Below are positions 1 to 7,635 of a DNA stretch of 23,666 nucleotides, in pieces. The DNA lies in contig JBAVQS010000260.1 of the NCBI GenBank assembly GCA_049694275.1, forward strand, positions 1 through 23,666. The letters run 5' to 3'. The notes beneath the pieces were generated by a model, which saw nothing but the letters and a program-made list of their open reading frames with translations, ran no database searches and was not told the DNA's origin. The position numbers and the translations under genes were made by a program. The number at the start of each line of letters is the position of its first letter. The stretch's first letter is position 1. This stretch comes from JBAVQS01 sp049694275. GTDB taxonomy: Bacteria; Chloroflexota; Anaerolineae; UBA4142; SHND01.

Positions 1-1
1 C

Positions 2-1912
2 GTCGGCGCCGGCGGCATCTTCGAGGTCACCTTTACGGCCACGCCGAGCGCAATTGGGACCTATACCAACCCGCGCTCCGGCGGCACGTGCGCGGTGGAC
101 CCAAACAATGTCGTCCCGGAGACAAACGATGCGAACAACAACTGCAACTCGGACTCGGTGACGGTTACCGCGCCCGACCTGACCATCAGCAAGTCGAACA
201 ACGTGGGCGGTGTGGTGGTGCAGGGACAGGGCTGGAATTGGACCCTGACCACCTCCAATGTGGGGAATGCCGGGGGCGTCTTTACACCAGGCATGACCCT
301 CCTGCAGGATGATCTGGACAACAGCGGTGGAGTAACTTATGGCACGCCGACGGTGGCGAATGTCACGAACGTGACCAACAGTGGGAGCATTCAGTGCGCG
401 ATCAATGGCAGCCAGACGCTGACCTGTACCGCGAATGGCTCGCCCGTGATTGTCGGCGCGACGACGGGCAAGTTCGACGTGGTGGTGCCCGTGACCTCCA
501 TTGCAGGCGGGACCTACACCAACCCACGCGCGGGCGGCATCTGCCGCGTTGACCCGAACAACAGCAGCACCGAGAGCAACGAGAACAACAACGACTGCAC
601 GCCCAACTCGGTGACCGCGAATACGCCCACGCCGACCAATACGCCAACCCCGACCAATACGAATACGCCAACCCCGACCAATACACCCACCAATACGAAC
701 ACGCCAACCGATACGCCGACGGACACGCCGACGGCTACGCCGACCTGTCTGCCCGTGAGCGGAATACATGTGTCGCCGCTGACGACCGTTGGATGCCCGT
801 CCACCTATACACCGACGAGCACAAGTAGCCCAACGGCCACCGATACGCCAACCAATACGAATACACCGACGAATACACCAACCGACACGCCGACCAATAC
901 GCCAACCGATACGCCGACGAACACGAATACGCCAACAGTGACCGATACGCCGACGAACACGCCGACATCCACCAACACGCCGACCAACACAAACACGCCA
1001 ACGCCCACCGATACGCCAACGGACACGCCGACCAATACGAATACGCCAACGCCCACCGATACGCCGACGAACACGGATACGCCGACGGATACACCGACGA
1101 ACACGCCGACGAATACGCCAACCAATACGCCGACTGACACGCCGACCAATACGCCAACGGACACGCCGACCAATACGCCGACCAATACGCCGACCGATAC
1201 GCCGACCAATACGCCAACGGACACGCCGACCAATACGAACACGCCAACGCCGACCGATACGCCGACGAACACGCCAACGCCGACCGATACGCCGACGAAC
1301 ACGCCGACGCCGACCAACACCTTTACGCCGACGAACACGCCAACGCCGACCAATACGCCGACCAATACGCCGACGCGGGTGCCCGGCCCGAGCGCCGACC
1401 TGTCGATCACCAAGACCGCACAGGTCAAGAGCGACGGGGCTCAACTAATCTACTGGCTCACCGTAAAGAACCTGGGACCGGCCAAGGCGCAGAACATCGT
1501 CGTAACCGACCCGCTGCCGCCGCAGGTGATGTACATCTCAATGGCGCCGCAGACCCCGAAAGGGTGGAAGTGCACCTATGATGCGCCGACTGCGACGGTG
1601 ACATGCACTATTGCTTCACTGGCGGCCAAGCACAGCAGCAAGGTGGGCCTGCTGGTCTCGTTCCTGGGTGCGAGCGCGCCGTTCACGAACTGTGCGACAG
1701 TAAGCGCGGCGACGTTCGACCCCAACACGCTCAACAACACCGCGTGCCTGACGCTCAGCCAGAACCTCCAATCGATGGGAACGACAACGACGATGACTAC
1801 ACCGGTTCTCCCGGAGGAGAATGCGCCGGATACGAGCACAAGCTGGTTCCAATCGCTATGGGATGCGCTGGTGGGGTGGATTGCGCCGGTGCAAACGGTA
1901 GCGAAGCGATAG
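2..1912 (+). CDS. Surface DUF11-repeat protein with Thr-Pro-Asn linker, 5' truncated
   Basis: The frame is open from the first bases of the window, so the true start lies upstream; a GTG at 95 is internal. The visible part begins with the end of one DUF11/CARDB-like module (TYTNPRSGG...VDPNN) and a full related module (about nt 173-600, APDLTISKSNN to NNNDC). A long low-complexity TPTN/TPTD linker follows (nt 619-1380), then a classic C-terminal DUF11 domain (nt 1394-1755, starting ADLSITKTA). DUF11 modules are immunoglobulin-like and typical of large secreted or surface proteins. The two N-terminal modules share TYTNPR-G-x-C-x-VDPNN, so they are tandem duplicates. The last residues (WFQSLWDALVGWIAPVQTVAKR region) show no LPXTG motif and no clear membrane anchor. 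Function is unknown; adhesin, S-layer or matrix roles are guesses. Confidence 0.85.
   Translation, partial: VGAGGIFEVTFTATPSAIGTYTNPRSGGTCAVDPNNVVPETNDANNNCNSDSVTVTAPDLTISKSNNVGGVVVQGQGWNWTLTTSNVGNAGGVFTPGMTLLQDDLDNSGGVTYGTPTVANVTNVTNSGSIQCAINGSQTLTCTANGSPVIVGATTGKFDVVVPVTSIAGGTYTNPRAGGICRVDPNNSSTESNENNNDCTPNSVTANTPTPTNTPTPTNTNTPTPTNTPTNTNTPTDTPTDTPTATPTCLPVSGIHVSPLTTVGCPSTYTPTSTSSPTATDTPTNTNTPTNTPTDTPTNTPTDTPTNTNTPTVTDTPTNTPTSTNTPTNTNTPTPTDTPTDTPTNTNTPTPTDTPTNTDTPTDTPTNTPTNTPTNTPTDTPTNTPTDTPTNTPTNTPTDTPTNTPTDTPTNTNTPTPTDTPTNTPTPTDTPTNTPTPTNTFTPTNTPTPTNTPTNTPTRVPGPSADLSITKTAQVKSDGAQLIYWLTVKNLGPAKAQNIVVTDPLPPQVMYISMAPQTPKGWKCTYDAPTATVTCTIASLAAKHSSKVGLLVSFLGASAPFTNCATVSAATFDPNTLNNTACLTLSQNLQSMGTTTTMTTPVLPEENAPDTSTSWFQSLWDALVGWIAPVQTVAKR
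619..1380 (+). repeat. Degenerate TPTN/TPTD-coding tandem repeat with a two-Cys insert
   Basis: The DNA repeats a 6- to 12-nt unit such as acgccgaccaat and encodes Thr-Pro-Thr-Asn/Asp almost without interruption. Codon choice varies freely (acg/acc/aca, ccg/cca/ccc, aat/aac). The array is broken once by a non-repetitive insert at about 746-812 that encodes two cysteines 16 residues apart (TGT 746-748, TGC 794-796). The linker would be extended and probably O-glycosylated. The reverse complement also stays open as a Val-Gly-rich frame, which is a by-product of the repeat. Confidence 0.9.
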
Positions 1913-1956
1913 AGTAGGTCGCAGGCTTCAGGGAATCTCAATCATGTGAATCGAGA

Positions 1957-1989
1957 GGGCCGCCGGGGTAAGGTAACCGGCGGTCCTTT
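1957..1989 (+). terminator. Rho-independent terminator of the DUF11 gene
   Basis: A 10-bp stem (1957-1966 with 1977-1986, one G-T wobble) is followed by TTTG, 44 nt after the stop codon. The T tract is short, so efficiency is uncertain. Confidence 0.6.
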
Positions 1990-2054
1990 GTGATTGGCGC
2001 GTGTAGATCGAACCACCGTCTCGCCTCTACGGCTTTAAGACAATTTCGCCAATA

Positions 2055-2087
2055 ACAAGAGCCGGCCGGGTAAAGGCCGACTCTTGT
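2055..2087 (-). terminator. Terminator of the DUF5666 gene
   Basis: A 13-bp inverted repeat (2055-2067 with 2075-2087) has one C-A mismatch that reads as G-T wobble on the minus strand, and a 7-nt loop. On the minus strand it lies just after the stop at 2103 and is followed by a T-rich TTATTGG run. With the hairpin at 1957-1986 it separates two convergent genes. Nothing else was seen in 1913-2102. Confidence 0.6.
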
Positions 2088-2102
2088 CTACTCAGGATAC
2101 TC

Positions 2103-2948
2103 CTATTTGCCTTTGACGACGATGCGGGTCGCCGTCAAGGTCCCGTCGCTATTCGCCACCCCCTGCGCCGCGATGACACTGCCCACCGTGATGTCGCTTA
2201 GCTTGATTGTCTGCCCCCCACGCGTAAAGGTCGTATCATGGGTGGTCAGGATGACGCCGGTCATGCTGCCTTGCTGGATCGTGATGTTACTGCCATTCAC
2301 CGCGGTGACCTTGCCGCCCGTGTGCGGCATCTGGACCACCACGCGCGTGGCGGTAAAAGTGGCATCGCCGTTCGCCGTCCCGGTCGCGAGGATGTGATCG
2401 CCCACCTTGATGTCGGCGAGGGTCATCGTATCCTTGCCACGAGCAAACACTGTTGAAGCGTTCGTCAGAATACTCCCATTGAGATAGTTCCGCTGAATGC
2501 TGATCTGACTGCCGTTCACCGCCGTCACAACGCCCCCTTCGTGCGGAAGGATGACGGTGATCATCCTGGCGGTTATTGTCCCATTGCTGTTCTTGCCGAC
2601 GATGGCAATGTCATCCCCGACCTTGAGATCCGCGAGGGAGATGACCTGTCCGTTGCGGCGGAACCGGGTCTGGGCATCCGTATTCACCGTCGCATTTCCC
2701 CTGGCGGTCTCGACGGTAATCGTTGCGCCATTGATCGCCGTGATCTTGCCCCTGGCCGCGTGCTTGTTGAGCGCCTGGAGCAGCGCGCCCTTGAGCTGGC
2801 CTTGCGTGGTAGTCCCGGCAGCTGTCGTTGGCGTCTTGGTCGGCCCCTGGGCCAAAGTGGGCGCGACCCCCAGTGCGAGCCCGCCCGCGAGCAGAAGGCT
2901 GACGAGCATCCCCAGAACCATGCCGATTGCAAGTTTGTGCTTTTCCAT
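2103..2948 (-). CDS. Secreted protein with three DUF5666 repeats
   Basis: The 281-residue product starts with a signal peptide (basic MEKHK, hydrophobic core to about residue 30, ending near TLAQG). A short TP-rich stretch follows, then three tandem DUF5666-type modules of about 70 residues. Each begins with a G-K/V-I/V-T-A-(I/V)-N-G turn, has an R-x-G-x-x-x-L-x-D-(I/L)-x-V-G segment, and ends with T-A-R/T-R-(M/I/V)-x-V. DUF5666 is a small beta-rich domain of unknown function in exported bacterial proteins. The ATG at 2948 has a good AGGAGG sequence about 9 nt upstream, which fixes the start. It is transcribed convergently with the DUF11 gene and divergently from the alpha/beta hydrolase. A role in the cell envelope is inferred from secretion only. 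Confidence 0.85.
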   Translation of the reverse strand: MEKHKLAIGMVLGMLVSLLLAGGLALGVAPTLAQGPTKTPTTAAGTTTQGQLKGALLQALNKHAARGKITAINGATITVETARGNATVNTDAQTRFRRNGQVISLADLKVGDDIAIVGKNSNGTITARMITVILPHEGGVVTAVNGSQISIQRNYLNGSILTNASTVFARGKDTMTLADIKVGDHILATGTANGDATFTATRVVVQMPHTGGKVTAVNGSNITIQQGSMTGVILTTHDTTFTRGGQTIKLSDITVGSVIAAQGVANSDGTLTATRIVVKGK

Positions 2949-2980
2949 TTCGTTTTCCTCCTCGTTTCATCCTGGTCATA

Positions 2981-3025
2981 CCTCAAGTAGCTGGCTTGAG
3001 GCGTCGAGCGTTTCTCTTGCTCGAC
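2981..3025 (-). promoter_or_regulatory. Two tandem hairpins in the DUF5666 leader
   Basis: Two perfect 7-bp inverted repeats stand side by side: 3003-3009 with 3019-3025, and 2981-2987 with 2995-3001. They lie upstream of the Shine-Dalgarno sequence on the minus strand. If transcription starts near 3028, almost the whole 80-nt leader is structured. Confidence 0.45.
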
Positions 3026-3030
3026 TCTGG

Positions 3031-3116
3031 CCTTATTCTAGCGCCCGCAGATTAAATCCGTTTGAAAAACGGGTAAACTGTCTGTAAAATACGCGCCAGT
3101 CTATGCTAGAATAAGG
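3031..3116. promoter_or_regulatory. 12-bp perfect inverted repeat in a divergent promoter region
   Basis: CCTTATTCTAGC (3031-3042) is the exact reverse complement of GCTAGAATAAGG (3105-3116), with 62 nt between. Each arm contains TAGAAT, a one-mismatch -10 hexamer, pointing outward: one toward the DUF5666 gene and the other, preceded by TGC as an extended -10, toward the hydrolase gene. The arms could be paired operators or symmetric divergent promoters. Confidence 0.5.
3062..3090 (+). promoter_or_regulatory. Sigma-70-type promoter for the alpha/beta hydrolase
   Basis: TTGAAA (3062-3067), a 17-nt spacer and TAAAAT (3085-3090) each match consensus at 5 of 6 positions. Transcription would start near 3097, about 56 nt before the ATG at 3153. 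Confidence 0.6.
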
Positions 3117-3152
3117 AGAAATGGATGCGTTATTGCACAAGGGAGGTTGTTC

Positions 3153-3941
3153 ATGCACCTGATGATAGAAGGTCAACCGGTATCATTTAGCGAATCGGGC
3201 GCGGGAGTTCCGCTGGTCCTGATTCATGGCTATCCGCTGAGCAAAGCAATGTGGGAACCGCAGTTGCACGGCCTGGCGCATACGGCGCAAGTCCTCGCGC
3301 TCGATCTGTGGGGGTTTGGCGATAGCGCGCCGGCGGCGGAGACGACGATGGCCGCCTATGCCGACGAGGTGCGCGAGCTCATGGACGAGCGCCATATCAG
3401 CCAGGCGGTGCTCTGCGGGCTGTCCATGGGAGGCTATATTGTGTTCGAGTTCTGCCGCCGCTATCCCGACCGGGTGACAGGGGTGATCCTTGCCAATACC
3501 AAAGCCGGACCGGATTCGTCGGAAGGCAAGGCGGGACGCGACCAGAGCGCCCTGCTGGCGCGCGAAAAAGGGGTGGATGCGATTATCGCCGGGATGCTTC
3601 CGAAACTGCTATCACCCAAGGCCTACCAGAACAATCCCGCGCTCGTCGAGCAGGCGCGTGAGATCATGCGGATGGCGACAGTGGCGGGAATCGTGGGGGC
3701 GCTGCGCGCCATGCGCGACCGGCCGGACTCGACGCCGACACTCTCAGCGATCGACTGCCCTGCGCTCGTGATTGGCGGGACAGATGACCAGCTCTTTCCC
3801 AAAAGCGAATTCGACAAAATGGCGCAGGGCCTGCCAAAAGGACAACTGGTCATGCTGCCCGATGCAGGGCATCTCTCAAACCTTGAACAGCCCGACTTGT
3901 TTAACCGGGCCGTTCAAGATTTCTTGAAGGACTTGGCTTGA
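3153..3941 (+). CDS. Alpha/beta hydrolase
   Basis: The 262-residue cytoplasmic protein has the full alpha/beta-hydrolase signature: oxyanion-hole HGYP at about residue 25, nucleophile elbow G-L-S-M-G with Ser91, acid Asp212 in GGTDDQLFP, and His240 in DAGHLS. Length and layout fit the single-domain ester, haloalkane or C-C bond hydrolase family; the substrate cannot be read from the sequence. The start is placed at ATG 3153 because GGGAGG (3141-3146) sits 6 nt upstream; a TTG at 3147 would overlap that site. The gene stands alone, convergent with the HTH gene with only 25 nt between stop codons. Two short frames with their own ATGs (3121 and 3125) precede and overlap the start. Confidence 0.85.
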   Translation: MHLMIEGQPVSFSESGAGVPLVLIHGYPLSKAMWEPQLHGLAHTAQVLALDLWGFGDSAPAAETTMAAYADEVRELMDERHISQAVLCGLSMGGYIVFEFCRRYPDRVTGVILANTKAGPDSSEGKAGRDQSALLAREKGVDAIIAGMLPKLLSPKAYQNNPALVEQAREIMRMATVAGIVGALRAMRDRPDSTPTLSAIDCPALVIGGTDDQLFPKSEFDKMAQGLPKGQLVMLPDAGHLSNLEQPDLFNRAVQDFLKDLA

Positions 3942-3966
3942 CCGGCCGTCCCTGAGAGGCGGTTGA

Positions 3967-4425
3967 TTACGCCGAGGTTTTCTTTTTGGCGCGGGCCGGT
4001 TGATTCTTGCGCCTGGCGGTCGGACGCGGAATCGCCGGCGCGCGCTGGGGAGCAGTCTCGGGCGCCGGTGAAGGTACGGCAGCGTTAGGGGATGAGACCG
4101 GCGTCGGAGTTAATGCAGGCGCCGGTGGTACTTTCAAGATACCCTGAATAAGCTCAAGGGACGTGGGATCGGATATCGGCGTCGGGGTTGATGCAGGCGC
4201 CGGTGGTACCGCGGTCACCTCTTCGGGGAGCAATTCCTCCTCGAATGGATTGACCTCGTGCGCCTTGAGGAATTTTTGCAGCTCGTCGCGGTGCACCCGA
4301 AACCCGCCCAGGAGCTTGACCGCCCGGAGCTCGCCCAGCTTGATATAGCGGCGAATCGTAAAGGGACTCACCCCCAGGTACTCGGCAATTTCGTTCGGGG
4401 ACAGGTATTCGCGCTGAATCGCCAC
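3967..4425 (-). CDS. Excisionase/BldC-type HTH protein with Pro/Ala/Lys-rich tail
   Basis: The 152-residue product begins with a MerR/excisionase-like winged HTH (residues 5-55: YLSPNEIAEYLGVSPFTIRRYIKLGELRAVKLLGGFRVHRDELQKFL, cited here by its parts). This fold is used by BldC, excisionases and phage regulators. The rest is disordered: a duplicated VPPAP-(A)-x-TPTP segment, more Pro/Ala, and a basic tail ending ARAKKKTSA. The start is a GTG at 4425 with AAGG 7 nt upstream. A consensus promoter lies at 4514-4542. The target is unknown. The basic tail suggests extra non-specific DNA binding, as in histone-like proteins, but that is inference. Confidence 0.8.
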   Translation of the reverse strand: MAIQREYLSPNEIAEYLGVSPFTIRRYIKLGELRAVKLLGGFRVHRDELQKFLKAHEVNPFEEELLPEEVTAVPPAPASTPTPISDPTSLELIQGILKVPPAPALTPTPVSSPNAAVPSPAPETAPQRAPAIPRPTARRKNQPARAKKKTSA

Positions 4426-4513
4426 GGTTTGACCTTACAACAGCCGTTTGCCAGCGTACAGGGCTACTGGCGCAGGCTGCATTTAATTGCTACACGTTGC
4501 TCTATTGTACGCC

Positions 4514-4542
4514 ATTGTAGCACTGAAATAACGCGCTGTCAA
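4514..4542 (-). promoter_or_regulatory. Consensus promoter of the HTH gene
   Basis: On the minus strand TTGACA (plus 4537-4542), a 17-nt spacer ending in TGC, and TACAAT (plus 4514-4519) form a near-perfect extended sigma-70 promoter. A second TACAAT lies exactly 10 bp downstream (plus 4504-4509). The leader would be about 80 nt. No equally good plus-strand promoter for rph was seen in 4426-4616. Confidence 0.7.
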
Positions 4543-4616
4543 TGGTTTTGCGTGTCTTTATCCTCCAGAACATCCGTGCGCGTGCCTGCGCGTGCTTTTC
4601 TATCCAAAGGTGAATT

Positions 4617-5333
4617 ATGCGTCCAGATGGTCGTGCAAACGATGAACTGCGCCCGGTCAAGCTGACACCGGGGTTTATCGATTATCCGGAAGGGTCCGTG
4701 CTCATCGAAATGGGAAAAACGCGGGTTTTATGCGCCGTGTCGGTCGAAGAGCGCGTGCCCCACTGGCTGGTCGGCCAGAACCAGGGCTGGATTACAGCCG
4801 AATATGCGATGCTGCCGCGCGCCACGCACACGCGCAGCCCCCGTGAGACGACGCCCAGCCCGCGCTCGCAAGAGATTCGCCGGCTCATCGGCCGCAGCCT
4901 GCGCGCCGCGGTCGATCTCAAGCTGATCGGCGAGCGAACGTTGAACGTGGATTGTGACGTGCTGCAGGCGGACGGCGGAACGCGAACGGCGGCGATCACC
5001 GGTAGCTATGTGGCGCTGGCCGTTGCGCTCAGCAAGCTCATCCTCGTCAAAGCCGCGTCCCCGCGAGCGCTCAAGACGCCGGTCGCGGCGGTCAGCGTCG
5101 GGCTTGTCAAAGGAGAACCGCGCCTCGATCTGAACTACGCCGAAGACTCGACCGCCGGCGTGGATTTCAATGTCGTCATGACTGGCGGGGGCGATTTTGT
5201 CGAGGTACAGGGGACCGGGGAGGGAACAACCTTTTCCCGCGCTCAGATGGACCAGTTGCTGGCGCTGGCGAAAAAGGGGATTATCGAACTGCTCGAAATA
5301 CAGCGGCAAACCCTGGACCATCTCTCCAAATAA
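4617..5333 (+). CDS. rph: Ribonuclease PH
   Basis: This is a full-length 238-residue RNase PH, the phosphorolytic 3'-5' exonuclease that trims tRNA 3' ends; it normally works as a ring hexamer in the cytoplasm. Family marks are MRPDGRANDELRP at the N-terminus, the substrate-contacting RSPRETTPSPR and SQEIRRLIGRSLR segments, the phosphate-binding GTRT at residues 121-124, and the C-terminal DFNVVMTGGGDFVEVQGTGEG block. The length matches the family and no key block is missing. ATG 4617 is preceded by AAAGGTG. It is divergent from the HTH gene and ends at a strong terminator. The frequent partner rdgB (XTP pyrophosphatase) is not adjacent. Confidence 0.97.
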   Translation: MRPDGRANDELRPVKLTPGFIDYPEGSVLIEMGKTRVLCAVSVEERVPHWLVGQNQGWITAEYAMLPRATHTRSPRETTPSPRSQEIRRLIGRSLRAAVDLKLIGERTLNVDCDVLQADGGTRTAAITGSYVALAVALSKLILVKAASPRALKTPVAAVSVGLVKGEPRLDLNYAEDSTAGVDFNVVMTGGGDFVEVQGTGEGTTFSRAQMDQLLALAKKGIIELLEIQRQTLDHLSK

Positions 5334-5342
5334 GACCACTCG

Positions 5343-5376
5343 AAGAGGAGGAGCCATACGCTCCTCCTCTTTCTTT
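5343..5376 (+). terminator. rph: Rho-independent terminator of rph
   Basis: A perfect 12-bp stem (5343-5354 with 5360-5371) with a 5-nt loop runs into TTCTTT, ten bases after the stop codon. Confidence 0.92.
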
Positions 5377-5382
5377 GCGCTA

Positions 5383-7461
5383 TCACTTTGTCAGGAACGG
5401 CAGGTAGATAAAGACGCTGGGGATCCAGGGCGTCGGCGTTCTAGTCGGCGTCAAGGTACTGGTCGGTGTCGGGGTATTAGTGGGCGTGGGTGTATCGGTC
5501 GGCGTATTGGTGATCGTCGGCGTAGGCGTATCCGTGGGTGTGTTCGTGATCGTCGGCGTGAGCGTATCGGTCGGCGTGTTCGTGATCGTCGGCGTGGCCG
5601 AGGGCGTAAAAGTTTGTGTGGCGGTAGCCGTCAGGCTACTGGTTCGAGTCGGCGTCGGGGTTCGGGTCAGGGTTGGAACCGGCGTCGTCCCGCCCGCACA
5701 ATCGCCAATGACCGATACGGTCCCGTCCGCGTTATTTGCTACATAGATCGTATTGCCGAGAAGAGCGATGCTATCCCCCCCTTGGTCGCCCTGGTTACCC
5801 AGCAGGACATCCCCGGCCAGGGCGCCGGTCGCGATGTTGTATGCGCGCAGACGATTGACGCCGGGGTCGGCCCAGATGACAAAGAGGCGATTCGTATTGG
5901 GGTTGACCGCCAGCCCGTAGGGGACCGCGGCATCGGTCAGGCTGTTCAAAATTGTGTTGGTATTCGCATCGATTTCCACCAGGGCGTTCGTCGCACGGTT
6001 GGAGACATACAGGCGGTTATTCAACGGATTCGCGGCGATGCCATACACGCCGCCATCCAGCGGGATCACATTGATCGCCGCGCCGGTCCCGTCGACCTGC
6101 ACAACCCCCGAACCCCAAGCCGAGACATACGCGCTGTTATTCAGCGTGGCAATCAGCGAGGGGTTCCACCCGGCATCGACCGTGGCGATGAGACTATTGG
6201 CGGTCGCGTCGATAGTCGAGATGGTGCGGTCGTTGAAATTGGCAACCCAGACGCGATTGCTGCTCGCGCCTACTGCATAGGGCAAGCTGCCCACCGGGAT
6301 GGCGCCGAGTTGCGTGCCATCCGTCGCGTTCAATACCGAGACATTGTTCGTATTGCGATTCGAGATAAAGAGCTTGCCCTGCACCAGGGCGAGCCCATTG
6401 CTGTTGCCGCCGCTGCCGGTGGCCCAAGTTGCAATCATTTGGTTCGTGTCCGTGTTGATCACTGCCACACTCGACGCGTCGTACAACCCCACATAGACCC
6501 GGTGCGCGGCCGGATCGACGGCGATTCCTTTGGGATGGGCGCCGACCGGGATGCTGGTCAGATTTTGGACCGCGCAGACGCTGGGCGTGCGAGTCGCAGT
6601 ACTAGTGCGCGTCGGCGTACTGGTGCGCGTGCTCGTCGCCGTTGGTGCGCCGGTGTTTGTAGGAGTGGACGTAGGTCCGGTCGGGGTCACCGTTGGCGTA
6701 TTGGAGGTGGTCGGGCTAGCGGTGGGGGTCGGCGTCATAACCGTTCCCCAGGGAGTCGAGGTGGGCGTGCCAGACCCAGCCGGCTGGAGACAGGCTGTAT
6801 CAAAAAACACCTTGTCGCGACCGGTGGTCAAAGAGTTGATCGCACGCAAATAAAAGGTCGCCGCGCTGCTGCTCGCCGTGAAATAGAGATTCCACTCGGA
6901 CCGATTAAACCCGCTGATGCCGGTATAGGGCACAGACCATTGAATCGCAGCGGAATCGGGGTTCGTTCCACCGTTGAGGTCGATCCCGATATGCCGGTCG
7001 ATGCCGGTCGTGCGAATATTGTTCCCGCCGCCGGTATCCTGAAGCGTCTGGCCCCAGACAATCCAGAAATGATAGGTCCGTCCCGGCGTTAGGTTGGTGA
7101 CGCGCTGGTAGATGCCGGCTTTGAAGGGCCCCCAGTCGGACCAGATATATTGCGAGCCGTTCGGGTCCCATCCTTCGTTTTGCGGGTTTTCAAAATTGAC
7201 CTGGGTCCCATAGTCCATCCACGCGTTCCAGCCCTGGGCGACCACCCAGCCATTGGGAAGCGGCGCGCCGCCGAGCATCGTGCCATTTTGCAAGAGATTG
7301 GTCGGGTCTTCGGCGCACGAACCGGCCGATGCAGAGGGGGCCTGGTTCAATAAGACAAGCGCCAGGGGAAGGAACACCAGGGTAAAGACAAAAAGACGGA
7401 TCAGGAACGAACGAGTGGTCATCCCGCGCAAAGGGGGATGGGCAAGTGAATGACGTGACAT
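5383..7461 (-). CDS. Secreted YVTN beta-propeller protein with TP linkers
   Basis: ATG 7461 has AGGAG 7 nt upstream, so the protein is 692 residues; the open frame extends 23 codons further without a ribosome site. Order: basic N-terminus and hydrophobic signal or anchor segment (about 17-40); a beta-rich module (about 48-230, starting NLLQNGTMLGGAPLPNGW) resembling carbohydrate-binding domains; a Thr/Pro linker; a YVTN-type propeller (about 300-590) with recurrent NRLYVSNRATN, VYVGLYDASSVAVI and IYVANNADGTVSVI blades; a second long TPT linker; and the tail FIYLPFLTK. YVTN propellers occur in archaeal and bacterial surface proteins and usually mediate binding. It is probably exported and cell-wall or matrix associated; the ligand is unknown. 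Confidence 0.87.
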   Translation of the reverse strand: MSRHSLAHPPLRGMTTRSFLIRLFVFTLVFLPLALVLLNQAPSASAGSCAEDPTNLLQNGTMLGGAPLPNGWVVAQGWNAWMDYGTQVNFENPQNEGWDPNGSQYIWSDWGPFKAGIYQRVTNLTPGRTYHFWIVWGQTLQDTGGGNNIRTTGIDRHIGIDLNGGTNPDSAAIQWSVPYTGISGFNRSEWNLYFTASSSAATFYLRAINSLTTGRDKVFFDTACLQPAGSGTPTSTPWGTVMTPTPTASPTTSNTPTVTPTGPTSTPTNTGAPTATSTRTSTPTRTSTATRTPSVCAVQNLTSIPVGAHPKGIAVDPAAHRVYVGLYDASSVAVINTDTNQMIATWATGSGGNSNGLALVQGKLFISNRNTNNVSVLNATDGTQLGAIPVGSLPYAVGASSNRVWVANFNDRTISTIDATANSLIATVDAGWNPSLIATLNNSAYVSAWGSGVVQVDGTGAAINVIPLDGGVYGIAANPLNNRLYVSNRATNALVEIDANTNTILNSLTDAAVPYGLAVNPNTNRLFVIWADPGVNRLRAYNIATGALAGDVLLGNQGDQGGDSIALLGNTIYVANNADGTVSVIGDCAGGTTPVPTLTRTPTPTRTSSLTATATQTFTPSATPTITNTPTDTLTPTITNTPTDTPTPTITNTPTDTPTPTNTPTPTSTLTPTRTPTPWIPSVFIYLPFLTK

Positions 7462-7501
7462 GTCCAAACTCCTGCAGGCGCTGAGCACACGCCGCCTGTG
7501 T

Positions 7502-7530
7502 ACTATAGCACATCCGCACGCCGCGTCCAA
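7502..7530 (-). promoter_or_regulatory. Promoter of the propeller gene, overlapping a shared 14-mer
   Basis: On the minus strand TTGGAC (plus 7525-7530), 17 nt and TGC-TATAGT (-10 at plus 7502-7507) form an extended -10 promoter with a weak -35. The exact sequence GCACGCCGCGTCCA (plus 7516-7529) within it also occurs at 19593-19606 upstream of the sigma-factor gene. Confidence 0.6.
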
Positions 7531-7621
7531 TAGCCTGCGTGACCTATGGGCGGTTCCGTTTCTGAAGGTCGGTCCGCGGCGTGCAGTCGGCGCTTTTCCT
7601 CGTTCTTTTTCGCCTGACCGT

Positions 7622-7635
7622 GCTATAATCGGGAA
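7622..7635 (+). promoter_or_regulatory. Extended -10 promoter giving a leaderless histidine kinase mRNA
   Basis: TGC-TATAAT (-10 hexamer 7624-7629) is a perfect extended -10. The usual start distance puts +1 at 7635-7637, which is the ATG itself. There is no room for a Shine-Dalgarno sequence and no good -35. Confidence 0.65.

Noticed and set aside
805..1428. Open minus-strand frame of about 200 residues made of Val-Gly-Val repeats
   Set aside because: It is the reverse complement of the TPTN repeat and has no independent start signal or domain; the plus-strand protein has DUF11 domains on both sides.
4426..4616. Plus-strand promoter for rph
   Set aside because: TTGTAC/TTGCTA-like hexamers exist but none has a matching -10 at 16-18 bp; the strong signal there faces the HTH gene.
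5197..7092. Plus-strand open frame of about 630 residues, Arg/Gly/Asp-rich
   Set aside because: It is antisense to the propeller gene, runs through the rph 3' end and its terminator, and shows no domain. High GC and the TP repeats keep the frame open.
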